A DNA stretch of 64,000 nt, taken from contig NZ_JAILYH010000006.1 of assembly GCF_019793435.1 (NCBI RefSeq), positions 275,425 through 339,424 of the forward strand, written 5' to 3'. The position numbers were made by a program, and so were the translations under genes. The DNA is from Rhizobium redzepovicii (GTDB lineage Bacteria; Pseudomonadota; Alphaproteobacteria; Rhizobiales; Rhizobiaceae). Shown here piece by piece: positions 29,039 to 40,533 of this stretch (its first letter is position 1; every line of letters begins with the position of its first letter). Under the pieces are notes generated by a model that did not search any database, was not told the origin of the DNA, and worked only from the letters and a program-made list of their open reading frames with translations.

Positions 29039-29317
29039 ATGGCTCGTTCAGTATGGAAAGGTCCGTTCGTTGACGGCTATCTTCTCAAGAAGGCTGAGAA
29101 GGTTCGTGAAGGCGGACGTGCAGAAGTAATCAAGATCTGGAGCCGTCGCTCCACGATCCTGCCGCAGTTCGTCGGTCTTACCTTCGGCGTCTACAACGGC
29201 AGCAAGCATATCCCGGTCAGCGTCAATGAAGACATGGTCGGCCACAAATTCGGTGAATTCTCTCCGACCCGCACCTACTACGGTCACGGCGCGGACAAGA
29301 AGGCGAAGAGGAAGTAA
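29039..29317 (+). CDS. rpsS: 30S ribosomal protein S19
   Basis: The 92-residue 30S head protein. [16 protein letters not shown] and [13 protein letters not shown] are typical, and the tail ends [19 protein letters not shown]. It is separated by 2 bases from rplV. Confidence 0.98.
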   Translation: MARSVWKGPFVDGYLLKKAEKVREGGRAEVIKIWSRRSTILPQFVGLTFGVYNGSKHIPVSVNEDMVGHKFGEFSPTRTYYGHGADKKAKRK

Positions 29318-29319
29318 CA

Positions 29320-29708
29320 ATGGGCAAGGCAAAAGCCGAACGCCGGCTGAAGGACAACGAGGCGCAAGCAGTCGCCCGCACGCTCCGCGTCAGCCCCCAG
29401 AAGCTCAATCTGGTTGCTGCGGCCATCCGTGGCAAGAAGGTCGAGCGCGCACTCGCTGAGCTGGAGTTCTCCCGCAAGCGTATCGCAGGTGCCGTCAAGA
29501 AGACGCTCGAATCTGCGATCGCCAACGCTGAGAACAACCACGATCTCGACGTCGACGCTCTCGTCGTCGCCGAGGCCTATGTCGGCAAGTCGATCGTCAT
29601 GAAGCGTTTCCACGCTCGTGGTCGCGGTCGCGCGTCGCGCATCGAAAAGCCTTTCGCGCACCTGACGATCGTCGTTCGTGAAGTGCAGGCAGTTGAGGAG
29701 GCCGCATA

Positions 29709-29709
<1 letters not shown>
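29320..29709 (+). CDS. rplV: 50S ribosomal protein L22
   Basis: The 129-residue exit-tunnel protein with the extended hairpin region ([18 protein letters not shown]) that contacts nascent chains and macrolides. Its stop overlaps the rpsC start by one base. Confidence 0.98.
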
Positions 29710-30440
<731 letters not shown>

Positions 30441-30476
30441 TAGCGCGCGTGGCAGAGAAGTTCGGAGAATAAGAAA

Positions 30477-30890
30477 ATGTTGCAGCCAAAGCGTACCAAG
30501 TACCGCAAGCAGTTCAAGGGCCGCATCAAGGGCGTCGCCAAGGGCGGTTCTGACCTGGCATTCGGCGAATTCGGCCTGAAGGCTCAGGAACCCAACCGCG
30601 TCAACGCGCGCGAGATCGAAGCGGCCCGCCGCGCGATCACGCGTTACATGAAGCGCGCCGGCCGTGTGTGGATCCGCGTGTTCCCGGACGTTCCGGTAAC
30701 CGCAAAGCCGACCGAAGTCCGCATGGGTAAGGGTAAGGGCTCCGTTGAATACTGGGCATGCAAGGTCAAGCCCGGCCGTATGATGTTCGAGATCGATGGT
30801 GTCAGCGAAGAAATCGCCCGTGAGGCGCTTCGTCTCGGCTCTGCCAAGCTCTCGGTCAAGACGCGCTTCGTTCAGCGCATTGCAGAGTAA
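30477..30890 (+). CDS. rplP: 50S ribosomal protein L16
   Basis: The 137-residue L16, near the A-site tRNA. It opens [16 protein letters not shown] and has the conserved [19 protein letters not shown]. The arginine of the RMGKGKG motif, a hydroxylation site in E. coli, is present. Confidence 0.98.
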   Translation: MLQPKRTKYRKQFKGRIKGVAKGGSDLAFGEFGLKAQEPNRVNAREIEAARRAITRYMKRAGRVWIRVFPDVPVTAKPTEVRMGKGKGSVEYWACKVKPGRMMFEIDGVSEEIAREALRLGSAKLSVKTRFVQRIAE

Positions 30891-30902
30891 GGGATTGAGC
30901 TC

Positions 30903-31103
30903 ATGAAAGCCTCAGATGTTCGCGGCTTCACCGCCGACCAACTCAAGGACGAGCTTGCCAAGCTGAAGAAGGAGCAGTTCAACCTGCGCTTCCAGAAGGC
31001 GACCGGCCAGCTCGAAAAGTCCTCGCGCATCAATGAAGTCCGCAAGGACATCGCCCGCGTGAAAACCATTGCCCGCCAGAAGGCGGCAGAAGTTAAGGCC
31101 TAA
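30903..31103 (+). CDS. rpmC: 50S ribosomal protein L29
   Basis: A 66-residue two-helix protein near the tunnel exit. [25 protein letters not shown] in part shows the signature around QLE-x-x-x-RI. It lies 12 bases after rplP and 12 before rpsQ. Confidence 0.97.
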   Translation: MKASDVRGFTADQLKDELAKLKKEQFNLRFQKATGQLEKSSRINEVRKDIARVKTIARQKAAEVKA

Positions 31104-31115
31104 AGGAAGAAAAAT

Positions 31116-31355
31116 ATGCCGAAGCGCATCCTGCAGGGCGTCGTCGTTGGCGACAAGAACGAGAAGACGGTAGTGGTTCGCGTCGAGCGTCGTTTCGCTC
31201 ACCCGCTGCTCCAGAAGACCGTTCGTCGTTCCAAGAAGTACAAGGCCCACGACGAAAACAACCAGTACAAGATTGGCGATACCGTATCCATCGAGGAATG
31301 CGCGCCGATCTCCAAGGACAAGCGCTGGACGGTAATTTCCGCCCAGGGCCAGTAA
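31116..31355 (+). CDS. rpsQ: 30S ribosomal protein S17
   Basis: A 79-residue primary 16S rRNA-binding protein starting [18 protein letters not shown], with [18 protein letters not shown] near its end. Last gene of the S10 cluster. A 257-base spacer with a terminator-like hairpin separates it from rplN. Confidence 0.98.
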   Translation: MPKRILQGVVVGDKNEKTVVVRVERRFAHPLLQKTVRRSKKYKAHDENNQYKIGDTVSIEECAPISKDKRWTVISAQGQ

Positions 31356-31411
31356 ACAGAATTTTGTGCGAGGCCTTGCGTCTCGCCGAAATATCTGTAT
31401 GAAGCAGCGTC

Positions 31412-31439
31412 AGAACGCTCGAATGCCGGGCGTTCTTTT
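31412..31439 (+). terminator. Terminator-like hairpin between rpsQ and rplN
   Basis: AGAACGC (31412-31418) pairs with GCGTTCT (31430-31436), with an 11-base loop and three more T residues after the stem. It sits at the S10/spc boundary inside the 257-base spacer, so part of the transcription may end here, with a new start before rplN. Confidence 0.5.
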
Positions 31440-31612
31440 GCTTTGAGCGCACGGAAGGTCCTTCGGGAAACCACCCTGGCACGATCGATCCCGCGCTATT
31501 CAGCATTGCCGCGTCTGTGCTGCCGTTACGGCAGTTCGGCCGGCGAAAATTTTCATAAGCCGGAGTAGGGGGCTAGCCCAACCATTCCGGTAAACCAAGA
31601 AGGCGACCTGAT

Positions 31613-31981
31613 ATGATTCAGATGCAAACAAACCTCGACGTCGCGGATAATTCCGGCGCACGTCGTGTCATGTGCATCAAGGTGCTGGGCGGCTCGAAGC
31701 GCAAGTATGCCTCGATCGGCGACGTCATCGTCGTTTCGATCAAGGAAGCGATCCCGCGCGGCCGCGTGAAGAAGGGTGACGTGATGAAGGCGGTTGTCGT
31801 TCGCACCGCCAAGGACATCCGTCGTCCGGATGGCTCCGTCATCCGTTTCGACACCAACGCAGCAGTCCTCATCGACAACAAGAAAGAGCCGATCGGCACC
31901 CGTATCTTCGGACCGGTTCCGCGCGAACTTCGCGCCAAGAACCACATGAAGATCATCTCGCTGGCTCCCGAAGTACTGTAA
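31613..31981 (+). CDS. rplN: 50S ribosomal protein L14
   Basis: A 122-residue interface protein opening [19 protein letters not shown] and containing [14 protein letters not shown]. First gene of the spc cluster. Confidence 0.98.
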   Translation: MIQMQTNLDVADNSGARRVMCIKVLGGSKRKYASIGDVIVVSIKEAIPRGRVKKGDVMKAVVVRTAKDIRRPDGSVIRFDTNAAVLIDNKKEPIGTRIFGPVPRELRAKNHMKIISLAPEVL

Positions 31982-31992
31982 GGAGCAAAGCG

Positions 31993-32301
31993 ATGCAGAA
32001 GATTCGTAAGGGCGACAAGGTCGTCATGCTCGCTGGCAAGGACAAGGGCCGTACCGGCGAAGTTGTCCAGGTCATGCCGAAGGAAGATCGTGCCGTTGTT
32101 CGTGGCGTCAACGTCGTCAAGCGCCACCAGCGCCAGACGCAGACCCAGGAAGCCGGCATCATCAACAAGGAAGCCTCCGTTCACCTGTCGAACGTTGCAA
32201 TCGTCGACAAGGACGGCAAGCCGACCCGCGTCGGTTTCAAGGTTGTTGACGGCAAAAAGGTCCGTGTGGCCAAGCGTTCTGGAGAAGTGATCGATGGCTG
32301 A
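31993..32301 (+). CDS. rplX: 50S ribosomal protein L24
   Basis: A 102-residue assembly initiator with a KOW motif ([19 protein letters not shown]). Its last 8 bases overlap the start of rplE, which implies coupled translation. Confidence 0.98.
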   Translation: MQKIRKGDKVVMLAGKDKGRTGEVVQVMPKEDRAVVRGVNVVKRHQRQTQTQEAGIINKEASVHLSNVAIVDKDGKPTRVGFKVVDGKKVRVAKRSGEVIDG

Positions 32302-32851
32302 GGCAAAATACGAGCCGCGGCTCAAGAAGGAATATGTCGAGCGCATCCGCAAGGCGATGCAGGAGCAGTTCTCCTACGCCAACGAGATGATGATCCCGAA
32401 GCTCGACAAGATCGTGATCAACATGGGTGTCGGCGAAGCGACCGCTGACTCGAAGAAGCCGACGGTAGCTGCCGCCGACCTCGCGGCGATCGCCGGCCAG
32501 AAGCCGGTCATCACCCGCGCCCGCAACTCCATCGCAGGCTTCAAGGTCCGCGAACAGATGCCGATCGGCGCGAAGGTCACCCTGCGCGGCGCCCGCATGT
32601 ACGAGTTCCTGGATCGCCTGGTCAACATCGCGCTTCCGCGCGTTCGCGACTTCCGCGGCCTGAACCCGAAAAGCTTTGACGGCCGTGGCAACTTCGCCAT
32701 GGGCATCAAGGAGCACATTGTGTTCCCTGAGATCAACTACGACAAGGTTGATCAGATGTGGGGCATGGACATCATCGTTTGCACGACGGCGACGACCGAC
32801 GACGAAGCACGGGCTCTTCTGAAAGAGTTCAGCTTCCCGTTCCGTCAATAA
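32294..32851 (+). CDS. rplE: 50S ribosomal protein L5
   Basis: The 185-residue 5S rRNA-binding protein. It contains [27 protein letters not shown] and [12 protein letters not shown], as expected. It begins within rplX. Confidence 0.98.
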   Translation: MAEAKYEPRLKKEYVERIRKAMQEQFSYANEMMIPKLDKIVINMGVGEATADSKKPTVAAADLAAIAGQKPVITRARNSIAGFKVREQMPIGAKVTLRGARMYEFLDRLVNIALPRVRDFRGLNPKSFDGRGNFAMGIKEHIVFPEINYDKVDQMWGMDIIVCTTATTDDEARALLKEFSFPFRQ

Positions 32852-32883
32852 CCGTAACGACGAGCGTAGAAAAGGAACCTGAC

Positions 32884-33189
32884 ATGGCGAAGACAAGCGC
32901 AGTTGAAAAGAACAAGCGCCGCCGTACTACCGTCGCCAACCAGGCCGCTAAGCGGGCTGCGTTGAAGGCGATCATCATGAACCAGGCTCTTCCGATCGAA
33001 GAGCGGTTCAAGGCCTCGATCAAGCTGGCATCCCTGCCGCGTGATGGATCGAAGACCCGTATTCGCAACCGTTGCGAAGTTTCGGGGCGTCCGCGCGCAT
33101 ATTACCGCAAACTGCGCATGTCGCGTATTGCGCTGCGTGAACTGGGCAATCTCGGCAAGGTGCCGGGCATCGTCAAGTCGAGCTGGTAA
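32884..33189 (+). CDS. rpsN: 30S ribosomal protein S14
   Basis: A 101-residue S14 of the long, zinc-free class: the CxxC pairs of the short form are absent and the C-terminal signature is [16 protein letters not shown]. Start [14 protein letters not shown] with AAAGGA upstream. Confidence 0.98.
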   Translation: MAKTSAVEKNKRRRTTVANQAAKRAALKAIIMNQALPIEERFKASIKLASLPRDGSKTRIRNRCEVSGRPRAYYRKLRMSRIALRELGNLGKVPGIVKSSW

Positions 33190-33201
33190 GGAGCAGGTTA
33201 C

Positions 33202-33600
33202 ATGACAATGACTGATCCGTTGGGCGATATGCTCACCCGTATCCGTAACGGCGCTTCCCGCCGCAAGTCGTCGGTTTCGACGCCTGCGTCCAAGCTCCGT
33301 GCACGTGTTCTCGATGTCCTGCAGTCCGAAGGCTACATCCGTGGCTATTCCGTTGTCGATTTCGGCAATGGCAAGTCGGAACTCAGCATCGAGCTGAAAT
33401 ATTATGAAGGCGCATCGGTGATCCGTGAGATCGGCCGTGTGTCCAAGCCGGGCCGCCGGGTTTATGTCTCGGTCAAGTCCATTCCGCAGGTCGCGAACGG
33501 CCTCGGCATCACCATCCTTTCGACTCCGAAGGGTGTGATGGCCGATCACCAGGCTCGCGAACAGAACGTTGGCGGCGAGGTTCTTTGCTCGGTCTTCTAA
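33202..33600 (+). CDS. rpsH: 30S ribosomal protein S8
   Basis: A 132-residue protein that binds 16S rRNA. In E. coli it represses the spc operon at the rplE message. Start [17 protein letters not shown]. It ends with the family motif [11 protein letters not shown]. Confidence 0.98.
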   Translation: MTMTDPLGDMLTRIRNGASRRKSSVSTPASKLRARVLDVLQSEGYIRGYSVVDFGNGKSELSIELKYYEGASVIREIGRVSKPGRRVYVSVKSIPQVANGLGITILSTPKGVMADHQAREQNVGGEVLCSVF

Positions 33601-33642
33601 GATCGGGCAGAGATCTCCATAGCGAACAGACAGGATTGAAAC

Positions 33643-34176
33643 ATGTCTCGTATCGGTAAAAAGCCCGTTCAGGTGCCTGCTGGGATCACGGCTACGGTCG
33701 ATGGCCAGAAGGTCACTGCAAAGGGCCCGAAGGGCGAGCTGTTTTTCGTTGCTAACGACGAAATCAGCCTCAAGCTCGAAAACAACGCGGTCGTCGTGAC
33801 GCCCGTGAACCAGACCAAGGATGCACGTTCGAAGTGGGGCATGTCCCGCACGATGATCGAAGGCATCTTCAAGGGCGTCAAGGACGGCTTCGAGCGCAAG
33901 CTCGAAATCAACGGCGTCGGTTACCGCGCCTCCCTGCAGGGCAAGAACCTGCAGCTGGCCCTCGGCTTCAGCCACGACGTGATCTATGAGCCGCCGGTCG
34001 GCATCACGATCGCCGTTCCGAAGCCGACTGAAATTGTTGTCTCCGGCATCAATAAGCAGCAGGTCGGTCAGGTCGCCGCCGAAATCCGCGAATATCGCGG
34101 TCCCGAGCCCTACAAGGGCAAGGGCGTCAAGTACGCTGACGAGCGGATCGTCCGCAAAGAAGGCAAGAAGAAGTAA
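33643..34176 (+). CDS. rplF: 50S ribosomal protein L6
   Basis: A 177-residue protein at the L7/L12 stalk base, with two homologous domains. [15 protein letters not shown] and the C-terminal [14 protein letters not shown] are the usual signatures. Confidence 0.98.
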   Translation: MSRIGKKPVQVPAGITATVDGQKVTAKGPKGELFFVANDEISLKLENNAVVVTPVNQTKDARSKWGMSRTMIEGIFKGVKDGFERKLEINGVGYRASLQGKNLQLALGFSHDVIYEPPVGITIAVPKPTEIVVSGINKQQVGQVAAEIREYRGPEPYKGKGVKYADERIVRKEGKKK

Positions 34177-34188
34177 GGATCACGCGAA

Positions 34189-34551
34189 ATGGCTAGCAGG
34201 AAAGAAGCACTTGCACGTCGTGCCAACCGCGTGCGCCGTCATCTCAAGTCGGTGGCCAACGGCCGTCCGCGCCTGTCGGTTCATCGCTCCTCGAAGAACA
34301 TCTACGCTCAGGTTATCGACGATGTTGCCGGCAAGACACTTGCCGCTGCATCGACCCTCGACAAGGATCTGCGCGGTTCTCTGAAGACCGGTGCTGACAC
34401 AGCAGCAGCTGCCCTCGTCGGCAAGCTCGTTGCAGAGCGCGCTTCGAAGGCGGGTGTCACCGAGGTCGTATTCGACCGTGGCGCCTTCATCTATCACGGC
34501 CGCATCAAGGCTCTCGCCGATGCAGCCCGCGAAGGCGGTCTCACCTTCTGA
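34189..34551 (+). CDS. rplR: 50S ribosomal protein L18
   Basis: A 120-residue 5S rRNA-binding protein. [18 protein letters not shown] and [20 protein letters not shown] are characteristic. A hairpin with a T run follows 6 bases after the stop codon. Confidence 0.98.
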   Translation: MASRKEALARRANRVRRHLKSVANGRPRLSVHRSSKNIYAQVIDDVAGKTLAAASTLDKDLRGSLKTGADTAAAALVGKLVAERASKAGVTEVVFDRGAFIYHGRIKALADAAREGGLTF

Positions 34552-34557
34552 TCAGTT

Positions 34558-34590
34558 TCCGGCCGGACGCTTTGGCGCCGGCCGGATTTT
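34558..34590 (+). terminator. Terminator-like hairpin between rplR and rpsE
   Basis: TCCGGCCGG (34558-34566) pairs with CCGGCCGGA (34578-34586), extended inwards by CGC/GCG across a bulged A, with a TTTG loop and four T residues after the stem. It has all the marks of an intrinsic terminator yet lies inside the spc cluster, in an unusually long 130-base spacer. Confidence 0.65.
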
Positions 34591-34681
34591 CGCCGGACCG
34601 CAGGCACTCTCCGGAAGGGGAGGCTGATGCGGTCCACATGTATTTGCCGATTGCACCCGGAAAAGAAAAAGGAAGAGGACA

Positions 34682-35251
34682 ATGGCACAGGAAAGAAGGC
34701 CGCAGCGGGAAGACCGCCAGAGCCGTGAAGAGCGCGATAGCGAATTCGTCGACAAGCTTGTCGCGATCAACCGCGTCGCCAAGGTCGTCAAGGGCGGCCG
34801 TCGTTTCGGTTTCGCAGCACTCGTCGTCGTCGGCGACCAGAAGGGCCGCGTCGGCTTCGGCCATGGCAAGGCACGCGAAGTGCCGGAAGCCATCCGCAAG
34901 GCAACCGAAGCCGCCAAGCGCGAACTGATCTTCGTACCGCTGCGTGACGGCCGTACGCTGCATCACGACGTTCACGGCCGCCACGGCGCCGGCAAGGTTC
35001 TGCTGCGCTCGGCCAAGGTCGGTACCGGCATCATCGCCGGCGGTCCGATGCGCGCCGTTTTCGAAACGCTCGGCATGCACGACGTCGTCGCCAAGTCGAC
35101 TGGTTCGTCGAACCCCTACAACATGGTTCGCGCCACCTTCGACGCTCTGAAGCACCAGGTTCACCCGAAGGACATCGCAGCTCAGCGCGGCATCAAGTAT
35201 GCAACGCTGCAGGCTCGTCGTAGCGCCTCCGGCAACGCCTCTGAAGAATAA
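34682..35251 (+). CDS. rpsE: 30S ribosomal protein S5
   Basis: The 189-residue fidelity protein. It has a charged N-terminal extension (about residues 1-20, rich in Arg, Glu and Gln), then [18 protein letters not shown] and [13 protein letters not shown]. The last third ([13 protein letters not shown]) is standard. Confidence 0.98.
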   Translation: MAQERRPQREDRQSREERDSEFVDKLVAINRVAKVVKGGRRFGFAALVVVGDQKGRVGFGHGKAREVPEAIRKATEAAKRELIFVPLRDGRTLHHDVHGRHGAGKVLLRSAKVGTGIIAGGPMRAVFETLGMHDVVAKSTGSSNPYNMVRATFDALKHQVHPKDIAAQRGIKYATLQARRSASGNASEE

Positions 35252-35265
35252 GAGGAGTTTGACAG

Positions 35266-35475
35266 ATGGCCAAGGCTACCAAGAAGGCTGAAGCGAAGAC
35301 TGTCACGATCGAACAGATCGGCAGCCCGATTCGCCGTCCGGATGTTCAGCAGCGCACGCTGATCGGTCTCGGACTGAACAAGATGCACCGTCGCCGCACG
35401 CTGGAGGATACTCCTTCGGTTCGTGGCATGATCCGTGCTGTCCAGCATCTCGTTCGCGTCGTCGACGAGAAGTGA
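35266..35475 (+). CDS. rpmD: 50S ribosomal protein L30
   Basis: A 69-residue protein with a short lysine-rich N-terminal extension, then [18 protein letters not shown] and [20 protein letters not shown], the family pattern. Confidence 0.97.
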   Translation: MAKATKKAEAKTVTIEQIGSPIRRPDVQQRTLIGLGLNKMHRRRTLEDTPSVRGMIRAVQHLVRVVDEK

Positions 35476-35491
35476 GACGGAGGAAACGCTC

Positions 35492-35968
35492 ATGAAACTC
35501 AATGAAATTAAAGATAACGAAGGTTCGACCCACAGCCGCAAGCGCCTCGGCCGCGGTATCGGCTCGGGCTCCGGCAAGACCGGTGGTCGCGGTGTGAAGG
35601 GTCAGAAGTCCCGTTCGGGCGTCGCCATCAACGGCTTCGAAGGCGGCCAGATGCCGATCTATCGTCGCCTGCCGAAGCGCGGCTTCAACAACATTTTCGC
35701 TTCCGATTTTGTTGTTGTGTCGCTGGCTCGCATCCAGGCGGCGATCGACGCCGGCAAGCTCGATGCCAAGGCGACCGTTGACGCAGCTGCCCTCAAGGCC
35801 GCCGGCGTCATCCGCCGCACCAAAGACGGCGTTCGCGTTCTCGCTGACGGCGAGCTGAAGGCCAAGATCACCATCGTCGTTGCCGGCGCCTCCAAGCCTG
35901 CCGTCGAGAAGATCGAAAAGGCCGGCGGCACCGTGACGCTGCTTTCGGCTCCGGCTGCAGCCGAATAA
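35492..35968 (+). CDS. rplO: 50S ribosomal protein L15
   Basis: A 158-residue protein opening [20 protein letters not shown], with the glycine-rich [21 protein letters not shown] chose the ATG at 35492 after GGAGGA. A terminator-like hairpin follows before secY. Confidence 0.98.
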   Translation: MKLNEIKDNEGSTHSRKRLGRGIGSGSGKTGGRGVKGQKSRSGVAINGFEGGQMPIYRRLPKRGFNNIFASDFVVVSLARIQAAIDAGKLDAKATVDAAALKAAGVIRRTKDGVRVLADGELKAKITIVVAGASKPAVEKIEKAGGTVTLLSAPAAAE

Positions 35969-35982
35969 TAATCTGATGATAT

Positions 35983-36014
35983 ATCGCCCGGGGTGCTTCA
36001 CACCGGGCGATTTT
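35983..36014 (+). terminator. Terminator-like hairpin between rplO and secY
   Basis: ATCGCCCGG (35983-35991) pairs with CCGGGCGAT (36003-36011), with an 11-base loop and a TTTT tail. The rplO-secY spacer is 233 bases long, ample for a separate secY-adk promoter. Confidence 0.7.
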
Positions 36015-36201
36015 GCTCCCATATGTGGGCCTCACAAAATGTTGGCTGGCGCGCCCGCGTCATGCCGGTAAGACTGAAACAAGGGTGAGGCATGGGGTTG
36101 CGCTGCAATCCGTACTGAACCCGGTTTTGAATAATTTTCATACTGATTCCGGGGCCGGCCTATCCCCCAGAGACGCCGGAATTGGTAGCGCGGAGAAACG
36201 C

Positions 36202-37542
36202 ATGGCTTCTGCAGCGGAACAATTGGCATCCAACCTCAATTTTTCGACCTTTGCCAAAGCCGAGGATTTGAAGAAGCGCCTGTGGTTCACACTGGCAGCT
36301 CTCCTCGTTTACAGGCTCGGTACCCATATTCCGCTTCCAGGCCTCAACCCCGAAGCCTATGCCCAGGCTTTCCGCGGCCAGGCAGGTGGCATTCTCGGCC
36401 TTTTCAACATGTTTTCGGGCGGCGCCGTTCAGCGCATGGCGATCTTCGCGCTCGGCATCATGCCCTATATCTCCGCTTCGATCATAGTGCAGCTGATGAC
36501 ATCGGTCGTGCCGGCGCTCGAAAACCTCAAGAAAGAGGGCGAGCAGGGCCGTAAGATCATCAACCAGTATACCCGCTATGGCACGGTCATCCTCGGTGCG
36601 CTCCAGGCCTACGGCATTGCCGCCGGTCTCGAGAGCGGCCAGGGCCTCGTCGTCGATCCGGGCTTGTTCTTCCGTGTTTCCACCGTTCTGACGCTGCTCG
36701 GCGGCACGATGTTCCTGATGTGGCTCGGCGAGCAGATCACCTCGCGCGGTATCGGCAACGGCATCTCGCTGATCATCTTCGCCGGCATCGCCGCCGGTCT
36801 TCCGACAGCTCTTGCCGGCACGCTCGAGCTCGGCCGCACGGGTGCGCTGTCGACCTTCCTCATTCTGTTGGTGATCATCGTCGCGATCGGCGTCATCGGG
36901 GTCATCGTCTTCGTCGAGCGCGCGCAGCGCCGGCTGTTGATCCAGTATCCGAAGCGCCAGGTCGGCAACCGGATGTTCCAGGGCGATACGTCTCATCTGC
37001 CGCTGAAGCTCAACACCTCGGGCGTCATCCCGGCGATCTTCGCCTCGTCGCTGCTGCTGCTGCCGGCAACGCTTGCAGGCTTTGCCAACACCACGGCGAT
37101 GCCCTCCTGGGCAACATCGATCGTCGCGGCCCTCGGCCATGGCCAGCCGCTCTACATGGTGCTCTATGCGGCGCTGATCGCCTTCTTCGCCTTCTTCTAT
37201 ACGGCCATCGTCTTCAATCCGAAGGACACGGCCGACAATCTGAAGAAGCATGGCGGCTTCATTCCCGGCATCCGCCCGGGCGAGCGCACCGCCGAATATA
37301 TCGACTACGTGCTGACCCGAATCACGGTGATCGGCGCAATCTATCTCGTCTTCGTCTGCATCCTTCCGGAGATCTTGGTGTCGCAAACCGGCATTCCATT
37401 ATCCCTTGGTGGGACTTCGCTTTTGATCGTGGTTAGCGTAACTCTTGATACGGTTGCACAGATCCAGGGTCACCTGATCGCGCAGCAATACGAAGGCCTG
37501 ATCAAGAAATCGAAGTTGCGTGGAGGAAAGAGGGGGCGATGA
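36202..37542 (+). CDS. secY: Preprotein translocase subunit SecY
   Basis: The 446-residue channel of the Sec translocon, with ten expected transmembrane helices. [29 protein letters not shown] and the C-terminal [15 protein letters not shown] are typical. I chose the ATG at 36202 after GGAGA. The stop overlaps the adk start by 4 bases, so these two form their own transcriptional and translational pair. Confidence 0.98.
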   Translation: MASAAEQLASNLNFSTFAKAEDLKKRLWFTLAALLVYRLGTHIPLPGLNPEAYAQAFRGQAGGILGLFNMFSGGAVQRMAIFALGIMPYISASIIVQLMTSVVPALENLKKEGEQGRKIINQYTRYGTVILGALQAYGIAAGLESGQGLVVDPGLFFRVSTVLTLLGGTMFLMWLGEQITSRGIGNGISLIIFAGIAAGLPTALAGTLELGRTGALSTFLILLVIIVAIGVIGVIVFVERAQRRLLIQYPKRQVGNRMFQGDTSHLPLKLNTSGVIPAIFASSLLLLPATLAGFANTTAMPSWATSIVAALGHGQPLYMVLYAALIAFFAFFYTAIVFNPKDTADNLKKHGGFIPGIRPGERTAEYIDYVLTRITVIGAIYLVFVCILPEILVSQTGIPLSLGGTSLLIVVSVTLDTVAQIQGHLIAQQYEGLIKKSKLRGGKRGR

Positions 37543-38189
37543 GACTTATCCTTTTAGGGCCGCCGGGCGCGGGTAAGGGAACCCAGGCCCAGCGGATCGT
37601 GGAAAAGCACGGCATTCCGCAGCTTTCCACGGGGGACATGCTGCGCGCAGCGGTCAATGCCGGCACGGATGTCGGCAAGCGCGCCAAGGCGGTGATGGAT
37701 GCCGGCAAACTTGTCTCGGATGAGATCGTTATCGCCATCGTCTCCGAGCGAATCGATCAACCCGATTGCGCCAACGGCTTCATTCTCGACGGTTTCCCGA
37801 GGACGCTCGTCCAGGCGGATGCCACCGAAGCGATGCTGAGGGCAAAGGGTCTGGGTCTGTCCGTCGTCATCGAATTCCGTGTCGACGATGACGAACTGGT
37901 CCGCCGTGTCGCCGGCCGCTACTCCTGCGCCCAGTGCGGCAGCGTCTATCACGATACCGATAAGGTTCCGGCCGCCGAAGGCGTGTGCGACAAGTGCGGT
38001 TCCACGCACTTCAAGCGCCGTCCCGACGACAACCCGGAGACCATGACGGCTCGGCTGCAGGTCTATTACAAGGAAACCTCGCCGCTGATCGGCTATTACC
38101 ATGCCAAGGGCAAACTCAGGTCCGTGGACGGCATCGCGGAAATCGATCAGGTGACGGCCGAGGTCGAAAACATTCTTTCTAAGCTTTAA
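37539..38189 (+). CDS. adk: Adenylate kinase, zinc-LID form
   Basis: A 216-residue kinase that interconverts AMP, ADP and ATP. The P loop [10 protein letters not shown] lies at residues 7-16, and DGFPRT is present. The LID domain has a full Cys4 set (C130, C133, C150, C153), which predicts bound zinc, unlike the E. coli enzyme. It follows secY directly, the alphaproteobacterial position. rpsM lies 221 bases downstream. Confidence 0.97.
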   Translation: MRLILLGPPGAGKGTQAQRIVEKHGIPQLSTGDMLRAAVNAGTDVGKRAKAVMDAGKLVSDEIVIAIVSERIDQPDCANGFILDGFPRTLVQADATEAMLRAKGLGLSVVIEFRVDDDELVRRVAGRYSCAQCGSVYHDTDKVPAAEGVCDKCGSTHFKRRPDDNPETMTARLQVYYKETSPLIGYYHAKGKLRSVDGIAEIDQVTAEVENILSKL

Positions 38190-38410
38190 GGCTTTGAAAA
38201 TAAACTTGGCGGAACGGTTGCTTTTCAGCAGTGATTCCGCTAAACACCGCGCCAACTCGCGACATTCCATGCGATCGGCGCGGATTTCCCAGGGAAGTCC
38301 GGGTGCGGTCGTTTTGACATGTTACGGACGTAAATCTGAACGAGCGGTTCCAAAGGCCGCATAACGAAGCCCACTTGCCGGATGGCAACTGGAATGCAAG
38401 GAGAACAGGC

Positions 38411-38779
38411 GTGGCACGTATCGCTGGCGTCAACATCCCGACTGCGAAGCGCGTTGTTATCGCGTTGACCTACATTCACGGGATCGGTCCGAAATTCGCA
38501 CAGGAAATCGTCGAGAAGGTCGGTATCCCGGCTGAACGTCGTGTGCATCAGCTGACGGACGCCGAAGTCCTTCAGATCCGCGAAGCCATCGACCGCGACT
38601 ATCAGGTCGAAGGTGATCTTCGTCGCGATACCGCGATGAACATCAAGCGCCTGATGGACCTGGGCTGCTACCGCGGCCTGCGTCATCGCCGCGGCCTTCC
38701 GGTCCGCGGTCAGCGCACGCATACCAATGCCCGCACCCGCAAGGGCCCGGCAAAGGCAATCGCTGGCAAGAAGAAGTAA
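38411..38779 (+). CDS. rpsM: 30S ribosomal protein S13
   Basis: The 122-residue protein begins at a GTG ([15 protein letters not shown]) preceded by AAGGAGA. It has the helix-two-turns-helix domain, the signature [18 protein letters not shown], and ends in a basic tail. First gene of the alpha cluster. Confidence 0.97.
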   Translation: MARIAGVNIPTAKRVVIALTYIHGIGPKFAQEIVEKVGIPAERRVHQLTDAEVLQIREAIDRDYQVEGDLRRDTAMNIKRLMDLGCYRGLRHRRGLPVRGQRTHTNARTRKGPAKAIAGKKK

Positions 38780-38800
38780 TTTCCGGGAAACCGGGGTGGG

Positions 38801-38829
38801 GAGGCTGGCGGTCTGCGCCGGCCTCTTTT
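38801..38829 (+). terminator. Terminator-like hairpin between rpsM and rpsK
   Basis: GAGGCTGGCG (38801-38810) pairs with CGCCGGCCTC (38816-38825), including one T-G pair, with a 5-base loop and four T residues. It separates rpsM from rpsK-rpoA-rplQ. Confidence 0.6.
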
Positions 38830-38912
38830 GAGTTTGGAGCGGGACCATATAGGCGCCGTTCCGGTGTAGCCGCTGGCATTACGGCGGTGAAGAGATCAAC
38901 GAAAGGAATACC

Positions 38913-39302
38913 ATGGCTAAGGAAGCCGTCCGCGTTCGCCGTCGTGAACGCAAGAACATCTCGTCGGGTGTCGCTCACGTCAACTCGACCTTCAACAACA
39001 CGATGATCACCATCACCGATGCCCAGGGCAACGCGATCGCTTGGTCGTCGGCTGGCGCCAAAGGCTTCAAGGGCTCGCGCAAGTCGACCCCGTTCGCTGC
39101 CCAGATTGCTGCTGAAGACTGCGCCAAGAAGGCTCAGGAGCACGGCATGAAGTCGCTGGAAGTCGAAGTCTGCGGTCCGGGTTCGGGTCGTGAATCGGCT
39201 CTGCGCGCGCTCCAGGCTGCAGGTTTCATGATCACGTCCATCCGCGACGTGACCCCGATCCCGCACAATGGCTGCCGTCCGCGCAAGAAGCGCCGCGTCT
39301 GA
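38913..39302 (+). CDS. rpsK: 30S ribosomal protein S11
   Basis: The 129-residue platform protein. [17 protein letters not shown] and the C-terminal [15 protein letters not shown] are the family signatures. Confidence 0.98.
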   Translation: MAKEAVRVRRRERKNISSGVAHVNSTFNNTMITITDAQGNAIAWSSAGAKGFKGSRKSTPFAAQIAAEDCAKKAQEHGMKSLEVEVCGPGSGRESALRALQAAGFMITSIRDVTPIPHNGCRPRKKRRV

Positions 39303-39399
39303 TCATCGCTCTCGTCACTGGTGAGCGCCTTGGCGCTCCCGGTGGTTTTCAAGCTCGGTTGCCACGATTGGATGGTGGCAACGAACGGAAGGCAAACTC

Positions 39400-40410
39400 A
39401 TGATTCAGAAGAACTGGCAGGAACTGATCAAGCCGAACAAGGTGGAGTTCTCCTCGAGCTCGCGCACCAGGGCGACGCTTGTTGCCGAACCGCTGGAGCG
39501 CGGCTTCGGCCTCACCCTCGGCAATGCGCTTCGCCGCGTTCTGCTCTCCTCGCTGCGCGGCGCTGCCGTTACGGCGGTGCAGATCGATGGCGTGCTGCAT
39601 GAATTCTCCTCGATTCCGGGCGTCCGCGAAGACGTGACGGACATCGTGCTCAACATCAAGGAAATCGCCATCAAGATGGATGGCGACGACGCAAAGCGCA
39701 TGGTCGTGCGCAAGCAGGGCCCGGGCGTTGTCACGGCTGGCGACATCCAGACGGTCGGCGATATCGAAATCCTCAACCCCGAGCATGTCATCTGCACGCT
39801 CGACGAGGGCGCCGAAATCCGCATGGAGTTCACCGTCAACAACGGCAAGGGCTACGTTCCGGCTGAGCGCAATCGTGCGGAAGATGCTCCGATCGGTCTC
39901 ATCCCGGTCGACAGCCTCTATTCGCCGGTCAAGAAGGTGTCCTACAAGGTAGAAAATACCCGCGAAGGACAGGTTCTCGACTACGACAAGCTGAACATGA
40001 CCATCGAAACCGATGGCTCGATCACCGGCGAAGACGCCGTCGCTTTTGCGGCGCGCATTCTCCAGGATCAGCTTGGCGTCTTCGTCAACTTCGACGAGCC
40101 GCAGAAGGAAACCGAAGAGGAAGCAGTCACCGAACTCGCTTTCAACCCGGCTCTCCTGAAGAAGGTGGACGAACTCGAACTGTCGGTCCGTTCGGCAAAC
40201 TGCCTGAAGAACGACAACATCGTCTACATCGGCGACCTCATTCAGAAGACCGAAGCAGAAATGCTCCGCACACCGAATTTTGGTCGCAAGTCGCTGAACG
40301 AAATCAAGGAAGTTCTCGCTTCCATGGGCCTGCACCTCGGCATGGAAGTGCCGGCATGGCCGCCCGAGAACATCGAAGATCTCGCCAAGCGTTACGAAGA
40401 CCAATATTGA
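39400..40410 (+). CDS. rpoA: RNA polymerase subunit alpha
   Basis: The 336-residue assembly subunit. The N-terminal domain (to about residue 235) has [19 protein letters not shown], the flexible linker follows, and the C-terminal domain contains [19 protein letters not shown] and [11 protein letters not shown], which contact UP elements and activators. Confidence 0.98.
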   Translation: MIQKNWQELIKPNKVEFSSSSRTRATLVAEPLERGFGLTLGNALRRVLLSSLRGAAVTAVQIDGVLHEFSSIPGVREDVTDIVLNIKEIAIKMDGDDAKRMVVRKQGPGVVTAGDIQTVGDIEILNPEHVICTLDEGAEIRMEFTVNNGKGYVPAERNRAEDAPIGLIPVDSLYSPVKKVSYKVENTREGQVLDYDKLNMTIETDGSITGEDAVAFAARILQDQLGVFVNFDEPQKETEEEAVTELAFNPALLKKVDELELSVRSANCLKNDNIVYIGDLIQKTEAEMLRTPNFGRKSLNEIKEVLASMGLHLGMEVPAWPPENIEDLAKRYEDQY

Positions 40411-40417
40411 GAAAACA

Positions 40418-40472
40418 AAAGGCAGGCTCTTTCGGCTGCCTTTCCCCGTCAAACAGCAGGCCGATCGCCTGC
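40418..40472 (+). repeat. Two hairpins between rpoA and rplQ
   Basis: AAAGGCAG (40418-40425) pairs with CTGCCTTT (40436-40443), and GCAGGC (40456-40461) with GCCTGC (40467-40472). The first ends in only three T residues. They may set the rpoA to rplQ ratio or serve as processing sites. Confidence 0.5.
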
Positions 40473-40533
40473 ATGTGCCAGGAAACGGCAGGCCCACGTA
40501 ACGTAAGGGCACCTGCATTAAAGGAGAATAGCA

